DNA from: Priapulus caudatus
Taxonomy: Eukaryota; Priapulida; Priapulimorpha; Priapulimorphida; Priapulidae
Direction of reading: 5' to 3'
Assembly: GCF_000485595.1 (NCBI RefSeq)
Contig: NW_014577172.1
Span: 359,491 to 415,207 of the forward strand
DNA length: 55,717 nucleotides
Below, one piece after another: positions 23,518-33,143 of this stretch. The notes below the pieces were generated by a model that was given only the letters and a program-made list of their open reading frames with translations, searched no databases and had not been told where the DNA came from. The first letter of the stretch is position 1. Each line of letters opens with the position of its first letter. The position numbers and the translations under genes are program-made.

Positions 23518-23935
23518 TACCACCACCACCAGTAGCAGCAGCAGCAGCAGCAGCAGCAGCAGGCCAGCAGCCCCACACCACACCACCAGTAGCAGGCAGC
23601 AGCAGCAGCAGCAGCAGCCCACGGCACCACCACCACAGTGGGCAGCAGCATACGGAGCAGGCAAGCACCACCACCAGCCCCCGCACCGTCGCAGCCGCAG
23701 CAGCAGTCACCAGCCGCACCCTCACCACCACCGACCACCCACCACAGTAGCCCAGCCGAGCACACCAACCACACCAGTAGCAAACAACAGCAGCAGGCAG
23801 CAGGCAGCAGCCACACACACCACCAGTAGCAGCAGCAGCAAGCAGCACCACCAACCACCACGCAACGCCCACCCATAGCAGAGTCCACGACCACCACAAC
23901 CCCACACCCCAACAACAACAAACCGCCCTCCTTAG
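23518..23935. repeat. CAG/CCA trinucleotide-rich intron segment
   Basis: About 400 bp with (CAG)n runs at 23530-23562 and 23595-23615, plus CCACCA and CACACC mixtures. It fills most of the 552-bp intron before the exon at 24026. Frames through it are low-complexity. Confidence 0.9.
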
Positions 23936-24025
23936 CATTAACGACGGGTAGTACATGACATATACATCGTGTCGCGGCTCTATAGTCAAGAGTTCGTCTT
24001 TTCAGACGTGACCCTTTTTTTGCAG

Positions 24026-24151
24026 ACGTAAATGAATGCACGCACGGCATCGACAACTGCGCAGACAGTGCCACCTGTACGAACATGATCGGTAGCTTCA
24101 TGTGCGAATGCACCGACGGATACACGGGCGACGGCGTTTTCACCTGCTCAG
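24026..24151 (+). CDS. EGF-like exon, Ca-binding type
   Basis: A 126-nt exon between TTTTGCAG and GTAGGT. It starts DVNEC, with CTNMIGSFMCEC as C3-C5 and TDGYTGDGVFTC as the C5-C6 loop. Between C2 and C3 it reads CADSATC, which fits the EGF O-fucose consensus C2-x4-[ST]-C3; this is a prediction only. No oddities. Confidence 0.93.
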
Positions 24152-24825
24152 GTAGGTCGACCTGGAAAACCACTTCACTGTCTGTATATAGTAGTCACAC
24201 TTTCAATTCGTGCTGTCGCTAGGGGGCCGTCGTTGTCAATGGAGCAATGAAGGCGATACTCTAAACCGTATATCGGTCGGTATACTAGGCGTGAAAAATC
24301 ATTCGTTGAACTGGAACGAATAGAATCACGACTGGAGCTCCTGGTAACGTAAATGCTGTCTGCTAAGGGCAGACAAAAACACAGAAGTGTTTGAAGAGAC
24401 GATAGCCAGAATTTACGGTTATGGTTGGAGTTATGTTTACGACTGCGAAGTTATGTTTAGGGATGCAGCTATATCTCTAAAACCGGTCAAGAATTCTACA
24501 ACCAAACGTTTTATGCGTAAACTACATGCATAGATATTCAGTTTCACAGCCACGGCTAATGTTCGACTATGAAGAAAATTGGGACGATCGTAAAAAAGAC
24601 AAAATTGCGCACCTATCCGCATGGCAACTCGTTGAAATAGTCTTTTTACGTCAACTGAATATATGTCAACCCTTTTCGCAGTCAGTCTAAACATTCTAGT
24701 CGCATGACCGACAGTCACGACGTACCTAGAAGCTATATGACATGAATCCCCAGCATTGCGAGCATAGTAACACCAGTACCATTACGCGTGACTACATACC
24801 AGTCAACAACACTTTATTCCCGTAG
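24152..24825 (+). other. Intron, 674 bp
   Basis: Single-copy in appearance, with no repeat or exon recognised. Confidence 0.7.
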
Positions 24826-24951
24826 ATTATGACGAGTGTAGGCTGGGTATGGACGACTGCCACCGAAACGCCGAGTGTCAGAATGAACCTGGCAGTTTCT
24901 CGTGCGAATGCCCAAGCGGATTTCTTGGCGATGGAATCATCGAATGTTCAG
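24826..24951 (+). CDS. EGF-like exon, Ca-binding type
   Basis: A 126-nt exon with acceptor CCCGTAG and donor GTTGTG, the weakest donor in the series after the invariant GT. The domain starts DYDEC, has six cysteines, CQNEPGSFSCEC at C3-C5 and PSGFLGDGIIEC at the C5-C6 loop. A poor donor could permit partial retention of the following 469-bp intron; a frame stays open about 200 bp into it (to 25175). Confidence 0.9.
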
Positions 24952-25420
24952 GTTGTGCTTTGGTTCTCTTTACATTAAAACAAACTTCTTTTTTTAGTTA
25001 TATGATTATTGTCCACGCGAGCATTTCTGATACAGGTCATAAATCTTTTGCAATAGACCACCACTTCACTATTCTACACCACACCATATCCACGGTAACC
25101 GTAGCCAAAAATCTAGAGCCCGCTGTTAGAAACAAAATTAGTAACATTAGTCTTAACCTCAACTTTTACCAGTAGACCGGACCTCTATACTCTGCTCTAT
25201 GAGAAACTCGTAACATTGCAATGTTTCTATTAGCGGTCTATGAGAAAGAGTTAATGTTACGACTGATATTAAGAAAAATTAAGAAGGTTAATGTTAAGAC
25301 TAATGTTAACATTAATTTCATTTCTGTCAATAGTGTACCTAAAGTGTACTTTGGCTATATTGTTTTTAGCTCACGTAGCTCCGTAATGTGTAGTATTACC
25401 ATTTACTACTTTACTTGCAG

Positions 25421-25543
25421 ATATCAACGAGTGTGTTACGGGCGTTAGCACCTGTTCAGCTTACGCAAACTGCGAGAACACCTTTGGCGGATACACCTGT
25501 GATTGCATCATCGGTTTTACGGGAGATGGCTTCGTGTGTACAG
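25421..25543 (+). CDS. EGF-like exon, Ca-binding type
   Basis: A 123-nt exon between ACTTGCAG and GTGAGA. The domain starts DINEC, with CENTFGGYTCDC (GG instead of GS before the aromatic residue) and IIGFTGDGFVC. Six cysteines, hydroxylation consensus kept. Confidence 0.93.
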
Positions 25544-25837
25544 GTGAGAACATCGCGAGATGCTGCTGTTACATAGAAGAGCAGCACGAATGCGCTCTCC
25601 CATTACTGAAATCCTTCCTTTATCCTATTACGGCTGTCATTCTGTCACAGGTCACCGATCAAGGTGTCATCACGTTGGTTAGAACGCAGTTTGTGATCTG
25701 ATCAAACAATGACGTCACTGCAAGTGTTCCAGTTCTTAACTTTTGGTTTGTTGTTGTGGAATCTATTGAGAATTCACGGCGTGACTGACTCGAGGGTAGA
25801 ATTCCGTTGTTTGATTATGCGATGCTGTGATTTTCAG

Positions 25838-25960
25838 ATGTGAACGAGTGTACAAGAGGAACGCATGATTGTAACGTCAACGCGTTCTGTAGCAACACCG
25901 TCGGCAGCTACCGTTGTCAGTGTAAGGGAGGCTACAGCGGCGATGGAGTCACGTGCGAAA
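25838..25960 (+). CDS. EGF-like exon, Ca-binding type
   Basis: A 123-nt exon between TTTTCAG and GTAAGC. The domain starts DVNEC, has [12 protein letters not shown] and [11 protein letters not shown]. Its last base is A, not the G seen in most exons, so the junction codon with the next exon is AAC (Asn) and the next domain starts NVDEC, still compatible with Ca binding. Confidence 0.93.
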
Positions 25961-26373
25961 GTAAGCGCCGATCTTTATGTTCCGATATGGGTATTGAACG
26001 TTGAAAAGAGCGATCTTAATCTACACTGCTGATTGAATTACCTTGGTGTGAAATGTTGACTGTAATGTGTCCTGTGCATGCAGTTATAGCTAGCCATGGT
26101 GCACATCCACCTATATACGCACGCACACGCGCCCGCGCACGCATACACGCACGTACGTACGCACGCACGCACACACACGCCGGTATGACTTGATAGCGCG
26201 AATTGATGATTTCATCGAATATCTGTTTTTACTATATCGCTGTTCAATATTTTTAACATCGTTCTCGCAAGGCAAAATTACTTCGCGGCAGTTTAAAACA
26301 ACATATGGCAATCATTTTTTTCAAAAACCGTCTTTGGTGGTTTATCACAAACGTTTGGCTTGTTTCTCCACAG

Positions 26374-26496
26374 ACGTCGATGAATGCAGTACGATCACAT
26401 GTCCCGACCCCAACCAGCAGTGCGTCGACATGGATGGAACCTACCGCTGCGACTGTCGGGAAGGTTATCAGTCGGACGGACGCGGGGCGTGCATAG
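26374..26496 (+). CDS. EGF-like exon, Ca-binding type
   Basis: A 123-nt exon between CTCCACAG and GTGAGC. The domain reads [N]VDEC, with a short C1-C2 loop (STIT), a seven-residue C2-C3 loop PDPNQQC, CVDMDGTYRCDC, and an unusual C5-C6 loop REGYQSDGRGAC. It is the last EGF before a 2.5-kb intron that carries two repeat elements. Confidence 0.92.
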   Translation, partial: TSMNAVRSHVPTPTSSASTWMEPTAATVGKVISRTDAGRA

Positions 26497-26757
26497 GTGA
26501 GCAGCAACCTACCATCTATCGATGATCGATCGATCTTAACGCCATCTATCGATCATTGTCGTACCGTCTCATCCTTACTGTCACCGTTTTAAAGCAGCGA
26601 GAAATTGTTTGTCATTATAAAATAATTGTCGTAAAATATTTGTCGTAAATAAAATAATTGTCATAACATATTTGTCGTAAAGAAGCGAGTGACGTATGAC
26701 AGTAACCACGTCGTGAGACAGAGTAAATCTACCGAATTTTCATGCGTGAAGAAGCAG

Positions 26758-27018
26758 AGGCCCGGACGCGAAATTTTTTTTCCCACTTGAGTTCCGGACC
26801 ACAGCCAATCAGCGCACTCCACTTCCTCGAAGCAACAATGTAAAATGAATCCCCACTATCCCTAATCCTAACCCTAACCCTAACCCTAACCCTAACACGT
26901 AACAGAACCCTAACACTAATTATAATCCAACCATATATATACGAACCATATATTACAAAACACTATCTATGGTGGGTCCGGAACTCAAGTGGGGAAAAAA
27001 AATTTCGCGGCCCGGACG
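26758..27018. mobile_element. Inverted-repeat (MITE-like) element with internal telomeric block
   Basis: The left arm (26758-26803) contains CGCGAAATTTTTTTT then CCCACTTGAGTTCCGGACC. The right arm (26974-27018) is its near-exact reverse complement, GGTCCGGAACTCAAGTGGGG then AAAAAAAATTTCGCG. Between them lie AT-rich sequence and (CCCTAA)n. The decamer CTACCGAATT occurs at 26729-26738 and 27041-27050, outside both arms, and might be an old target duplication. No ORF. Confidence 0.75.
26860..26895. repeat. Interstitial telomeric repeat (CCCTAA)6
   Basis: Six units of CCCTAA, the second reading TCCTAA, followed by decayed CCCTAACAC. This is the C-strand form of the animal telomere repeat TTAGGG. 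Confidence 0.93.
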
Positions 27019-27160
27019 TTCTCTACGGGGCACAGTTCCACTACCGAATTGCTAATGTGAAATATGCGACGTTGTTCTAAATATTACGTATTATTATTAT
27101 ATTATATAATATCGACTTGCTTTCACAAAAACAGCGCGCGCGCGTGTGTGTGTGTATGCC

Positions 27161-28682
27161 TGCAGGCAATGACGGTTGCCTGTGACCTTCGCGCCTTGGC
27201 GTATAAAGGTACCGCGATGCAGAAGCAAGACAAATGAGCATCGCAGATATCTGATCGTCTTCAACATTGCCTGTAGTCGTTTCAACTACAGGCAGGTTTT
27301 TTCTTTTTATGCGGAAGACGGTTGAATCCTAAGGTTTTCTGTGCGCACGCGATGGGCCACGCATCACATGGACACGCACGCACACACGCACGTGCGCGCA
27401 CACACACGCACGCACGCACGCACGCACGCACGCACACACGCACACACACACACACACACGCACGCACGCGGGCGCGCGCGCGCGCTCACACACACACATC
27501 GCCTCCTATCTACATATTTATCCCACGTTAATAAACCTGATATATATTGAGTAATAAGCACAACATGTCCTTTGATAGAGAGCGCGAGCTGCATAACCAT
27601 CTAGCTATCATAGATTTTATGCTTCACAGTCCACGCATACGTAACAGAGGGCACGTATACAAACCCACGCCGGCGAAAGATTGATAATTTGTTTAGCCTA
27701 CGAATTCTGAATGTCATTAATAGCGTCGGAGTGCTTTCCCAAACTATTCGGCTTTCATAATGGCTGGTTATTAGAGCAGAATAACGCACCACGGAAGACG
27801 AATATGACGAACGCAGCCAACTCAACTGGAAGAACTCCAATCGCACGCGTATACACGAATCCAGCGACAGATCCGGATATCCGATACGACATCTGACTGT
27901 CCATGGAATATTCTGTGACGCTTTAATTGTGGGGCGGCGTAGGTCTGTGTCGCTATCGCGCTCTGAAGGACGCATGAATGGCAATAGAAAACTGAAATCG
28001 GCAGCTTTCTGTTAATTTCACCATCCGCTGCGAACACACGAAGTATATCCCGTGGTATATATATATATATAAATAAGCTCAGCGCGTGCATGCAGATAAC
28101 ATTTACGCGCTAATCGTCGTCTACCAGCTGGTTGCAAACTATAGTCGCATGTCGTAAATTAGCCATGCAAGATTTGTCAACGCAGCGTACCTTGTCCTTC
28201 ACTCGACCAATGCGGCCGACGGGCGGTCAATGCCTTATGGTAAATGCGATAACTGCGTTTGCGGGGGATGCACACAGGATGCGGTCAGTATAACACAGGA
28301 TGCGGTCAGTATCACACGCTCCTTTATGACGCGGATAATTCACGCCTCATCTGATCGCTGGGGTGGGGGGGGGGATCCAGGAGGACGAGCAGGAGAGCAG
28401 TGCTTTGTGGATCTGTTCATTGTAGATGCACGCGGTCGGTGTACTGTCTGTCATTCGGTGAACGTCGTATTAATGCCGGAGAGATGTTGCGAAATGCTGA
28501 AAAAGTACAAAAATAAATCAAATTTCAATAGAAAAATGTAGTGAACTAGTTATGGGGGAGAGGGTAGTGTATTGTTACTGCAGTCCCGTATCGCGTGTAC
28601 AACCGTATCGCATGCATAGCTTGTGAACAGCCTCTCACTTGTAATACTCGATGTATGCGTGCCATAGCCTCTAGATGATTAA
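27161..28682. repeat. Dispersed repeat of about 1.5 kb, copy B (partner 18321-19977)
   Basis: Colinear with copy A but shorter. The first 140 bp hold three hairpins and a T run (see the separate entry). A CA/CG tract lies at 27370-27500. No ORF of note. It sits wholly in an intron of the EGF gene. Confidence 0.8.
27163..27302 (+). ncRNA. Candidate structured RNA: three hairpins then a T run
   Basis: CAGGCAA (27163-27169) pairs with TTGCCTG (27176-27182). GCGATGC (27214-27220) pairs with GCATCGC (27238-27244). TGCCTGTAGT (27268-27277) pairs with ACTACAGGCA (27285-27294). TTTTTT follows at 27297. A terminal hairpin plus T run resembles a Pol III transcript end. I recognise no RNA family, and it may simply be part of the repeat element. 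In copy A (18321-18480) the last hairpin and T run are kept with one inserted base. Confidence 0.3.
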
Positions 28683-28999
28683 AATAGAGCAAACACTGCC
28701 ATACCGCATCTACAAGTTGTTGTTGTTAATAGTTATGTGAGCAAAAAGACATGCGCAAGCTCTAATATGACTCTAGTATGGTCATGCCTTCATGCGCTGG
28801 ACCGAGCACTACTGCACCGCATCTCAAAGTTGTTATTGTTGTCATTAACAGTTGTTCATGCATTGAATGTATATTGCGCGAGCTGCAATGTCATTATGTC
28901 GCACGCACGTCCCGCTGCTAATTAATTACTTTACTTAACTTAACTTTAATTAGTTTAATTAATGGCAAATTAACGTTCTCGTTGTGTCTTTATCTTCAG

Positions 29000-29122
29000 C
29001 TATGATGGAGTGTCAGATGGAGATGCACAACTGTGATGTGAATGCGATGTGTGCCGACACTGACGGCAGCTTCACCTGTGACTGCAATGCCGGATATACG
29101 GGAAATGGCATCCAGTGCAGCG
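29000..29122 (+). CDS. EGF-like exon with altered Ca-binding start
   Basis: A 123-nt exon between TATCTTCAG and GTAAAT. The domain starts AMMEC, so the first and third acidic or amide ligands of D-x-[DN]-E-C are replaced while the Glu and all six cysteines remain. C3-C5 CADTDGSFTCDC and C5-C6 NAGYTGNGIQC are normal. Ca affinity is expected to be weakened or lost (inference from the family rule), which would give a flexible joint in the rod at this point. Confidence 0.92.
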
Positions 29123-29423
29123 GTAAATATCACCCGCATATAGAGACATGAGAGACCGTGTTATGAACTAAGGAAAACAGACGCGTGATAACTAACGGTT
29201 CCACTGACGTGGGATGTTGAAGCCCGTATAATATATGACGTAGAATTAACGGTACACAGAATCTCACTAATCACACGCACGCACGCACGCACGCACGCAC
29301 ACACACATACCTACGCACGCACACAACTGTAAGGGCACGTATCATTATTCTAATCTTCACAATATTCACTCTCAGCTCCTACCATCAGGCCTGTATATCA
29401 TGTCAGCGTGGTGGATGTTTCAG

Positions 29424-29546
29424 ACGTGGATGAGTGCACCTCTAACACTGACAACTGTGACGAAAATGCGAGATGTCTTAACGACATCGGCAGCTTCCAG
29501 TGTCGCTGTCTGGACGGCTTCAGGGGAGATGGTGTCATCTGTCAAG
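29424..29546 (+). CDS. EGF-like exon, Ca-binding type, with possible alternative acceptor
   Basis: A 123-nt exon starting DVDEC after GATGTTTCAG and ending before GTGTGT. It has CLNDIGSFQCRC and LDGFRGDGVIC. A second AG with a better pyrimidine context (TTCACTCTCAG) ends at 29375. Starting there adds 48 nt, keeps phase 1 and opens without a stop, adding a 16-residue linker that begins APTIRPVYH ahead of DVDEC. The shorter start is chosen because it matches all sister exons. Confidence 0.9.
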
Positions 29547-29810
29547 GTGTGTGATGAATACGCTTTATTTCAATTCAATTTCTCTTTTTTTCTGTTAAAT
29601 TTTCTCTGATATACAACAGTTAGTATATACCGACGAAGACTATCGTAATCCAACGCGCACATAATTCTATAGTTTACCTTGATGTTCTTACCTTGATATA
29701 TTAGCTTAAATATAAATTTGAATTTATCTACACACAGTAAATGAAATGATAACAGTTAATGTGTGCCCTTCTTCGTCAACGTGATACACGTATAATATCT
29801 TTGCATGCAG

Positions 29811-29936
29811 AGAACGATGAATGCAGCGACGGCACGCATAACTGTAACGTGAGGGCCGACTGTTTGAATTTCCCACCCGGCAGCTTCATGTGTGACTGCA
29901 TGCCTGGATTCTCCGGAGATGGAATCAACTGTCTAA
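29811..29936 (+). CDS. EGF-like exon, Ca-binding type
   Basis: A 126-nt exon between TGCATGCAG and GTATGT. The domain starts ENDEC (Glu instead of Asp at the first ligand), with CLNFPPGSFMCDC carrying one extra Pro in the C3-C4 loop, and MPGFSGDGINC. It ends in A, so the junction codon with the next exon (AT...) is AAT, Asn. The true next exon is probably 39655, because 30260-39553 looks like misplaced sequence. Confidence 0.92.
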
Positions 29937-30347
29937 GTATGTAGAATTAATGTTCTATCGTGTTCTATCTTATCTAACCGCATGTGTCACATATTACGAT
30001 ATCGTACATCGAAGACAATTGCTGCCGATAAATTAATGTGGATAAGCTTGTTTTCTGATATTTAGGTTTCGTGCTGTGTATCCTTTTGATCTGGGCCGAG
30101 CGTGAGGAGGTGTGCGCATTCTATTTATTATTATTTATTATTCATTCATTTATTTATGTATTTATTTATTTACTTATTTATTTATGTATTATTTAATTGT
30201 TTATTTACTTATTTATTTACTTATTTTATTCATTCATTTATCTATGCACTGATTTATTTGTCAATATGAACGAAGTTACCACTATACGAGATTAAATAAC
30301 ATCTACCTGGATCACGTCATAGCGCGCGGTTGTCCGTGTCATTGCAG
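29937..30347 (+). other. Intron with TTTA repeat; entry point of the noisy block
   Basis: Holds a TTTA/TTATT repeat (30121-30260). From about 30260 (TTTATTTGTCAATATGAACG) the sequence is a second version of 39556 onward. Confidence 0.8.
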
Positions 30348-30468
30348 ATATGAACGAGTGCTTGCTATAGCATTGATGATTGCGACGACAACCTCTGCGT
30401 TGACGTCATGGGCAGTTACCGCTGCACATGTCCCACAGGTTTCACCGCGCGACGTCGCCTATGCACAG
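30348..30468 (+). pseudogene. Noisy copy of the EGF exon 39655-39777
   Basis: 121 nt against 123. CTATAGCATT replaces CTAGGCATT and creates a frame change, CAACCTCTG lacks two bases of CAACGCTCTCTG, and ACCGCGCGACG replaces ACCGGCGACGG. The splice sites are kept. Confidence 0.9.
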
Positions 30469-30502
30469 GTAGCCAGCAACTCACCGAACAACAGAATCTG
30501 CA

Positions 30503-30535
<33 letters not shown>

Positions 30536-30842
30536 GTTATTATTATTATTATTATTATTATAATTTAATTCTGATACCTTAATGATTAGTTCGAGAAAAC
30601 ATGACTTTCAAGTGCTTTTAATTTACATCAGTTAAATCAGGGTCTGAAAGACCTACAGGTATACATACGTGAAATAGCACTGATTTTACGAAATTTAAGA
30701 TGAACACATCTGCCGGTACTTTAATTAATAACGGTGTTCTGTTATCATTATTGATGTATATATATATATATATATATGTATTACATATATATGTATGTAT
30801 ATATATTGATGTGATATTATATATGTTGTTATTGATCTGTAG

Positions 30843-30963
30843 ACAATGATGAGTGTGCGCTAAACACTGACAACTGCGACCTCAAGGCTGACTGTGACAA
30901 CACAGAGGTAGCTTCCGATGTCAGTGCGCGCCGGCTACGAAGGAGATGGAACGCAGTGCCTTG
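30843..30963 (+). pseudogene. Noisy copy of the EGF exon 40146-40268
   Basis: 121 nt against 123. One G is missing in GAGGGTAGC and one in GCCGGGCTAC, both homopolymer losses. The remainder is identical. Confidence 0.9.
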
Positions 30964-31336
30964 GTATAATGTTTAAAGTATTTACATGAGAAGATTGGTG
31001 ATTATCAATGTGCTAATTGTCTTCAGAGAATTATCATTTTGTAGTTGCGTTTTACACAATAATACGCAGAGTCGCGGGTATGTGATTCCCGGTGGAACAT
31101 CACGTAATGTTCCTGTCGTGCTCCCGATAGTTCTTAGTCAATCTGCCAATATTCGTTCTGTTCAAATTTGTTCTCGAATACATTTAAAGCTCCCAACCTG
31201 TTTCGCGTTTTACACGTCATTGAATATATACGTTTTGATTGTGATTGATTTTGTGTTTGATTTTTGATTTGATTTTGATTACACCGACATTATGATTCTG
31301 GTAACTAATCAATCGGTCATGTATATCGCATTTTAG

Positions 31337-31459
31337 AGACCAATGAATGCCAGCTAGGGTTGGACGATGTAACGCCCGGCCGCCTGTAGCAACACTGATG
31401 GAAGCTACGTGTGTGACTGCGACACGGTTACCAAGGAGACGGTGTCATCACCTGCAGCG
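31337..31459 (+). pseudogene. Noisy copy of the EGF exon 40638-40763
   Basis: Three bases shorter than the clean exon, with single losses in GACTGTAACG, CGGGCC and CACCGG, so the frame is broken locally although the total loss is three. Confidence 0.9.
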
Positions 31460-31720
31460 GTGAGTGATTGCCGAAGCGGGCTTCGAAATGGTTTAATTTA
31501 TTGAATTTTAATTTAATTTACATCAACAATAATTTAACTTTAAACTAGTTATGAATTTTTCATACGGTTTTAAACTCAAGAATTTATTTCTAACGCTATT
31601 TTTGCAACCTGATATGCGCCCAATAGCTCGATATTGTACTTTTTTAATTAAAAATATCTACTTGTGGCATGTGCGAGTGTAGGATTACCAGAATGACTGG
31701 ACTTTTTTCTCCTGTATCAG

Positions 31721-31846
31721 ATATCTGCGAATGTCGTTCGGGACTTGACAACTGCGATGCGAACGCACTATGCACAAAACACTGATGGTCGATTCAACTG
31801 CGAATGTGACATCGGCTATATTCAGGCAATGGAGTGAACTGCCTTG
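31721..31846 (+). pseudogene. Noisy copy of the EGF exon 41023-41145
   Basis: 126 nt against 123: ATATCTGCG for ATATCGACG, one extra A in CACAAAAC, and GCTATATTC for GCTATTC. Confidence 0.9.
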
Positions 31847-32098
31847 GTATTGTCTCACTCAATTAACGCATAATGTTTGCGCAAAGTTAGGATCTGTTTT
31901 ACTATGGTTTGGTTTTTAACGTTGTTCAAACTATAAAACGCAAGGTTATATACTGCTAGTTGTAATTCACAAATGATATCAAAATGTTTTATTGCGTTTA
32001 ATTAACGTTCTATATTTTGCGTATAATTATTATACAAAATATTCGCTTCTATGATTCCTTCCTCTGTTTAATAATTGTTTTTGTTTCTTGTTCTACAG

Positions 32099-32230
32099 AT
32101 GTGGACGAGTAGTGATGAGACCTTGATTGATTTGCAGCAGTGAGGCTGTGCTGCTCTAACATTCTGGCCGCGAGCTTTTCTGTGTGACTGCAGGGAACGA
32201 TTTACAGGCAACGGCCTCTCATGGGCAGTG
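32099..32230 (+). pseudogene. Noisy copy of the EGF exon 41396-41518
   Basis: 132 nt against 123. GACGAGTAGTGATG replaces GACGAGTGTGACG and gives an in-frame stop right after the Ca-binding motif. Several further insertions follow. Confidence 0.9.
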
Positions 32231-32661
32231 GTAGGTGTAAGCTGCGTGTCATTGTTATATTCTCCATTGCACGACATTTATTTGTGAGCAAAGTTCTATA
32301 TCTTTCAAGAAAATATTAAATCAGTTATTCTAGTTATATAGTCTTACATTTTATCCCAGCACTTAGCAGAGTTGCATAGACACAATATATTGAATAATTT
32401 ATCTATGTTTAAACCTATTATGGTGGACATGTATGTGGGTTATTTCTACATATTCACATCACACACGGGACATTGAATTCACAATTTTCATTTCAAAACT
32501 CACTCTTGTCCAATGTGCTGTGGGTTTAACTGCGTTAATCTGAGTTTTGACTTAGTAGGAGTGAAGTAAAAGGCGAAGCCAAGTGTCGCCGGTGTAGTAA
32601 GAATATTTAGCAGTTTTTCCACTTATGCAGAAGCTAATGTATGTTTTTGTGTGTTGCTTAG

Positions 32662-32782
32662 ATGTTGACGACCGTGCGTGAACCAGATGTGCAAGTCATC
32701 TCAGATGTGCTTCAACTTGTTGGATCGTGTCAGCTGCGGCTTGTGGACGAAGGCTACGTAATGATAGATGAACCTGCAATTG
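32662..32782 (+). pseudogene. Noisy copy of the EGF exon 41954-42070
   Basis: GACGACCGTGCGTG replaces GACGAGTGCGTG, and further single-base changes run to the end. The donor reads TTGAGTAAG instead of TTGGTAGG. Confidence 0.88.
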
Positions 32783-33118
32783 AGTAAGTTTAGTGCTTAG
32801 TTAATCTCACGTTTCCTTTTCCCTGCTACTTGTCAGTACTAGAACACAGGAAATGGGAAGCAGTTAGTAGAGCGACAGCAACGGCAGAAGCAGTATCGTT
32901 GTAGCTAGAGGACAGCCAAGCAGACAGGCATGTATTGTAGCTAGCAGGGACAGGAGCAACAGCAAGCAGTAGTTGTGTAGTAGCAGTAGCGTATTGTACT
33001 GCAGTGCCAATAGCAGCAGCAAATGTTGTAGTGCAGAGCAGTAGCATACAGTAGTAGAATCTTCTTTTACCAAATCTTGTTACCAATCTATTACCACTAA
33101 GCGTGACATTACAAAATT

Positions 33119-33143
33119 NNNNNNNNNNNNNNNNNNNNNNNNN
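33119..33143. other. Assembly gap of 25 N
   Basis: Exactly 25 N, the same length as 7549-7573. It joins the noisy EGF block to noisy array sequence, so roughly the region between clean 42360 and 53500 is missing from this second copy. Confidence 0.98.

Larger units (their letters stand above)
26497..28999 (+). other. Intron, 2.5 kb, carrying two repeat elements
   Basis: Contains a short TTGTCGTAAA-type repeat (26605-26690), the inverted-repeat element with a telomeric block (26758-27018), and copy B of the 1.6-kb repeat (27161-28682). An imperfect duplication follows (about 28694-28780 and 28808-28900, sharing ACCGCATCT and AAGTTGTT). No exon recognised. Confidence 0.7.
30260..33118 (+). repeat. 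Indel-rich second copy of 39556-42360
   Basis: Exons and introns run in the same order as the clean copy, including the AAT/ATT microsatellite pair, the TA tract and the final GCGTGACATTACAAAAT. Differences are mostly single-base insertions or deletions and hit exons and introns alike, which is the signature of uncorrected long-read sequence rather than evolution under selection. It stops at the N gap. Confidence 0.9.

Noticed and set aside
23423-24173. Cys/Trp/Gly-rich reverse frames
   Set aside because: Shadow of the CAG/CCA intronic tract overlapping two real + strand EGF exons.
29400-29609. Separate small genes starting at ATG codons within or before EGF exons
   Set aside because: These frames begin in introns or in the wrong frame. 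The EGF exons are internal and phase 1, so none is an independent gene.
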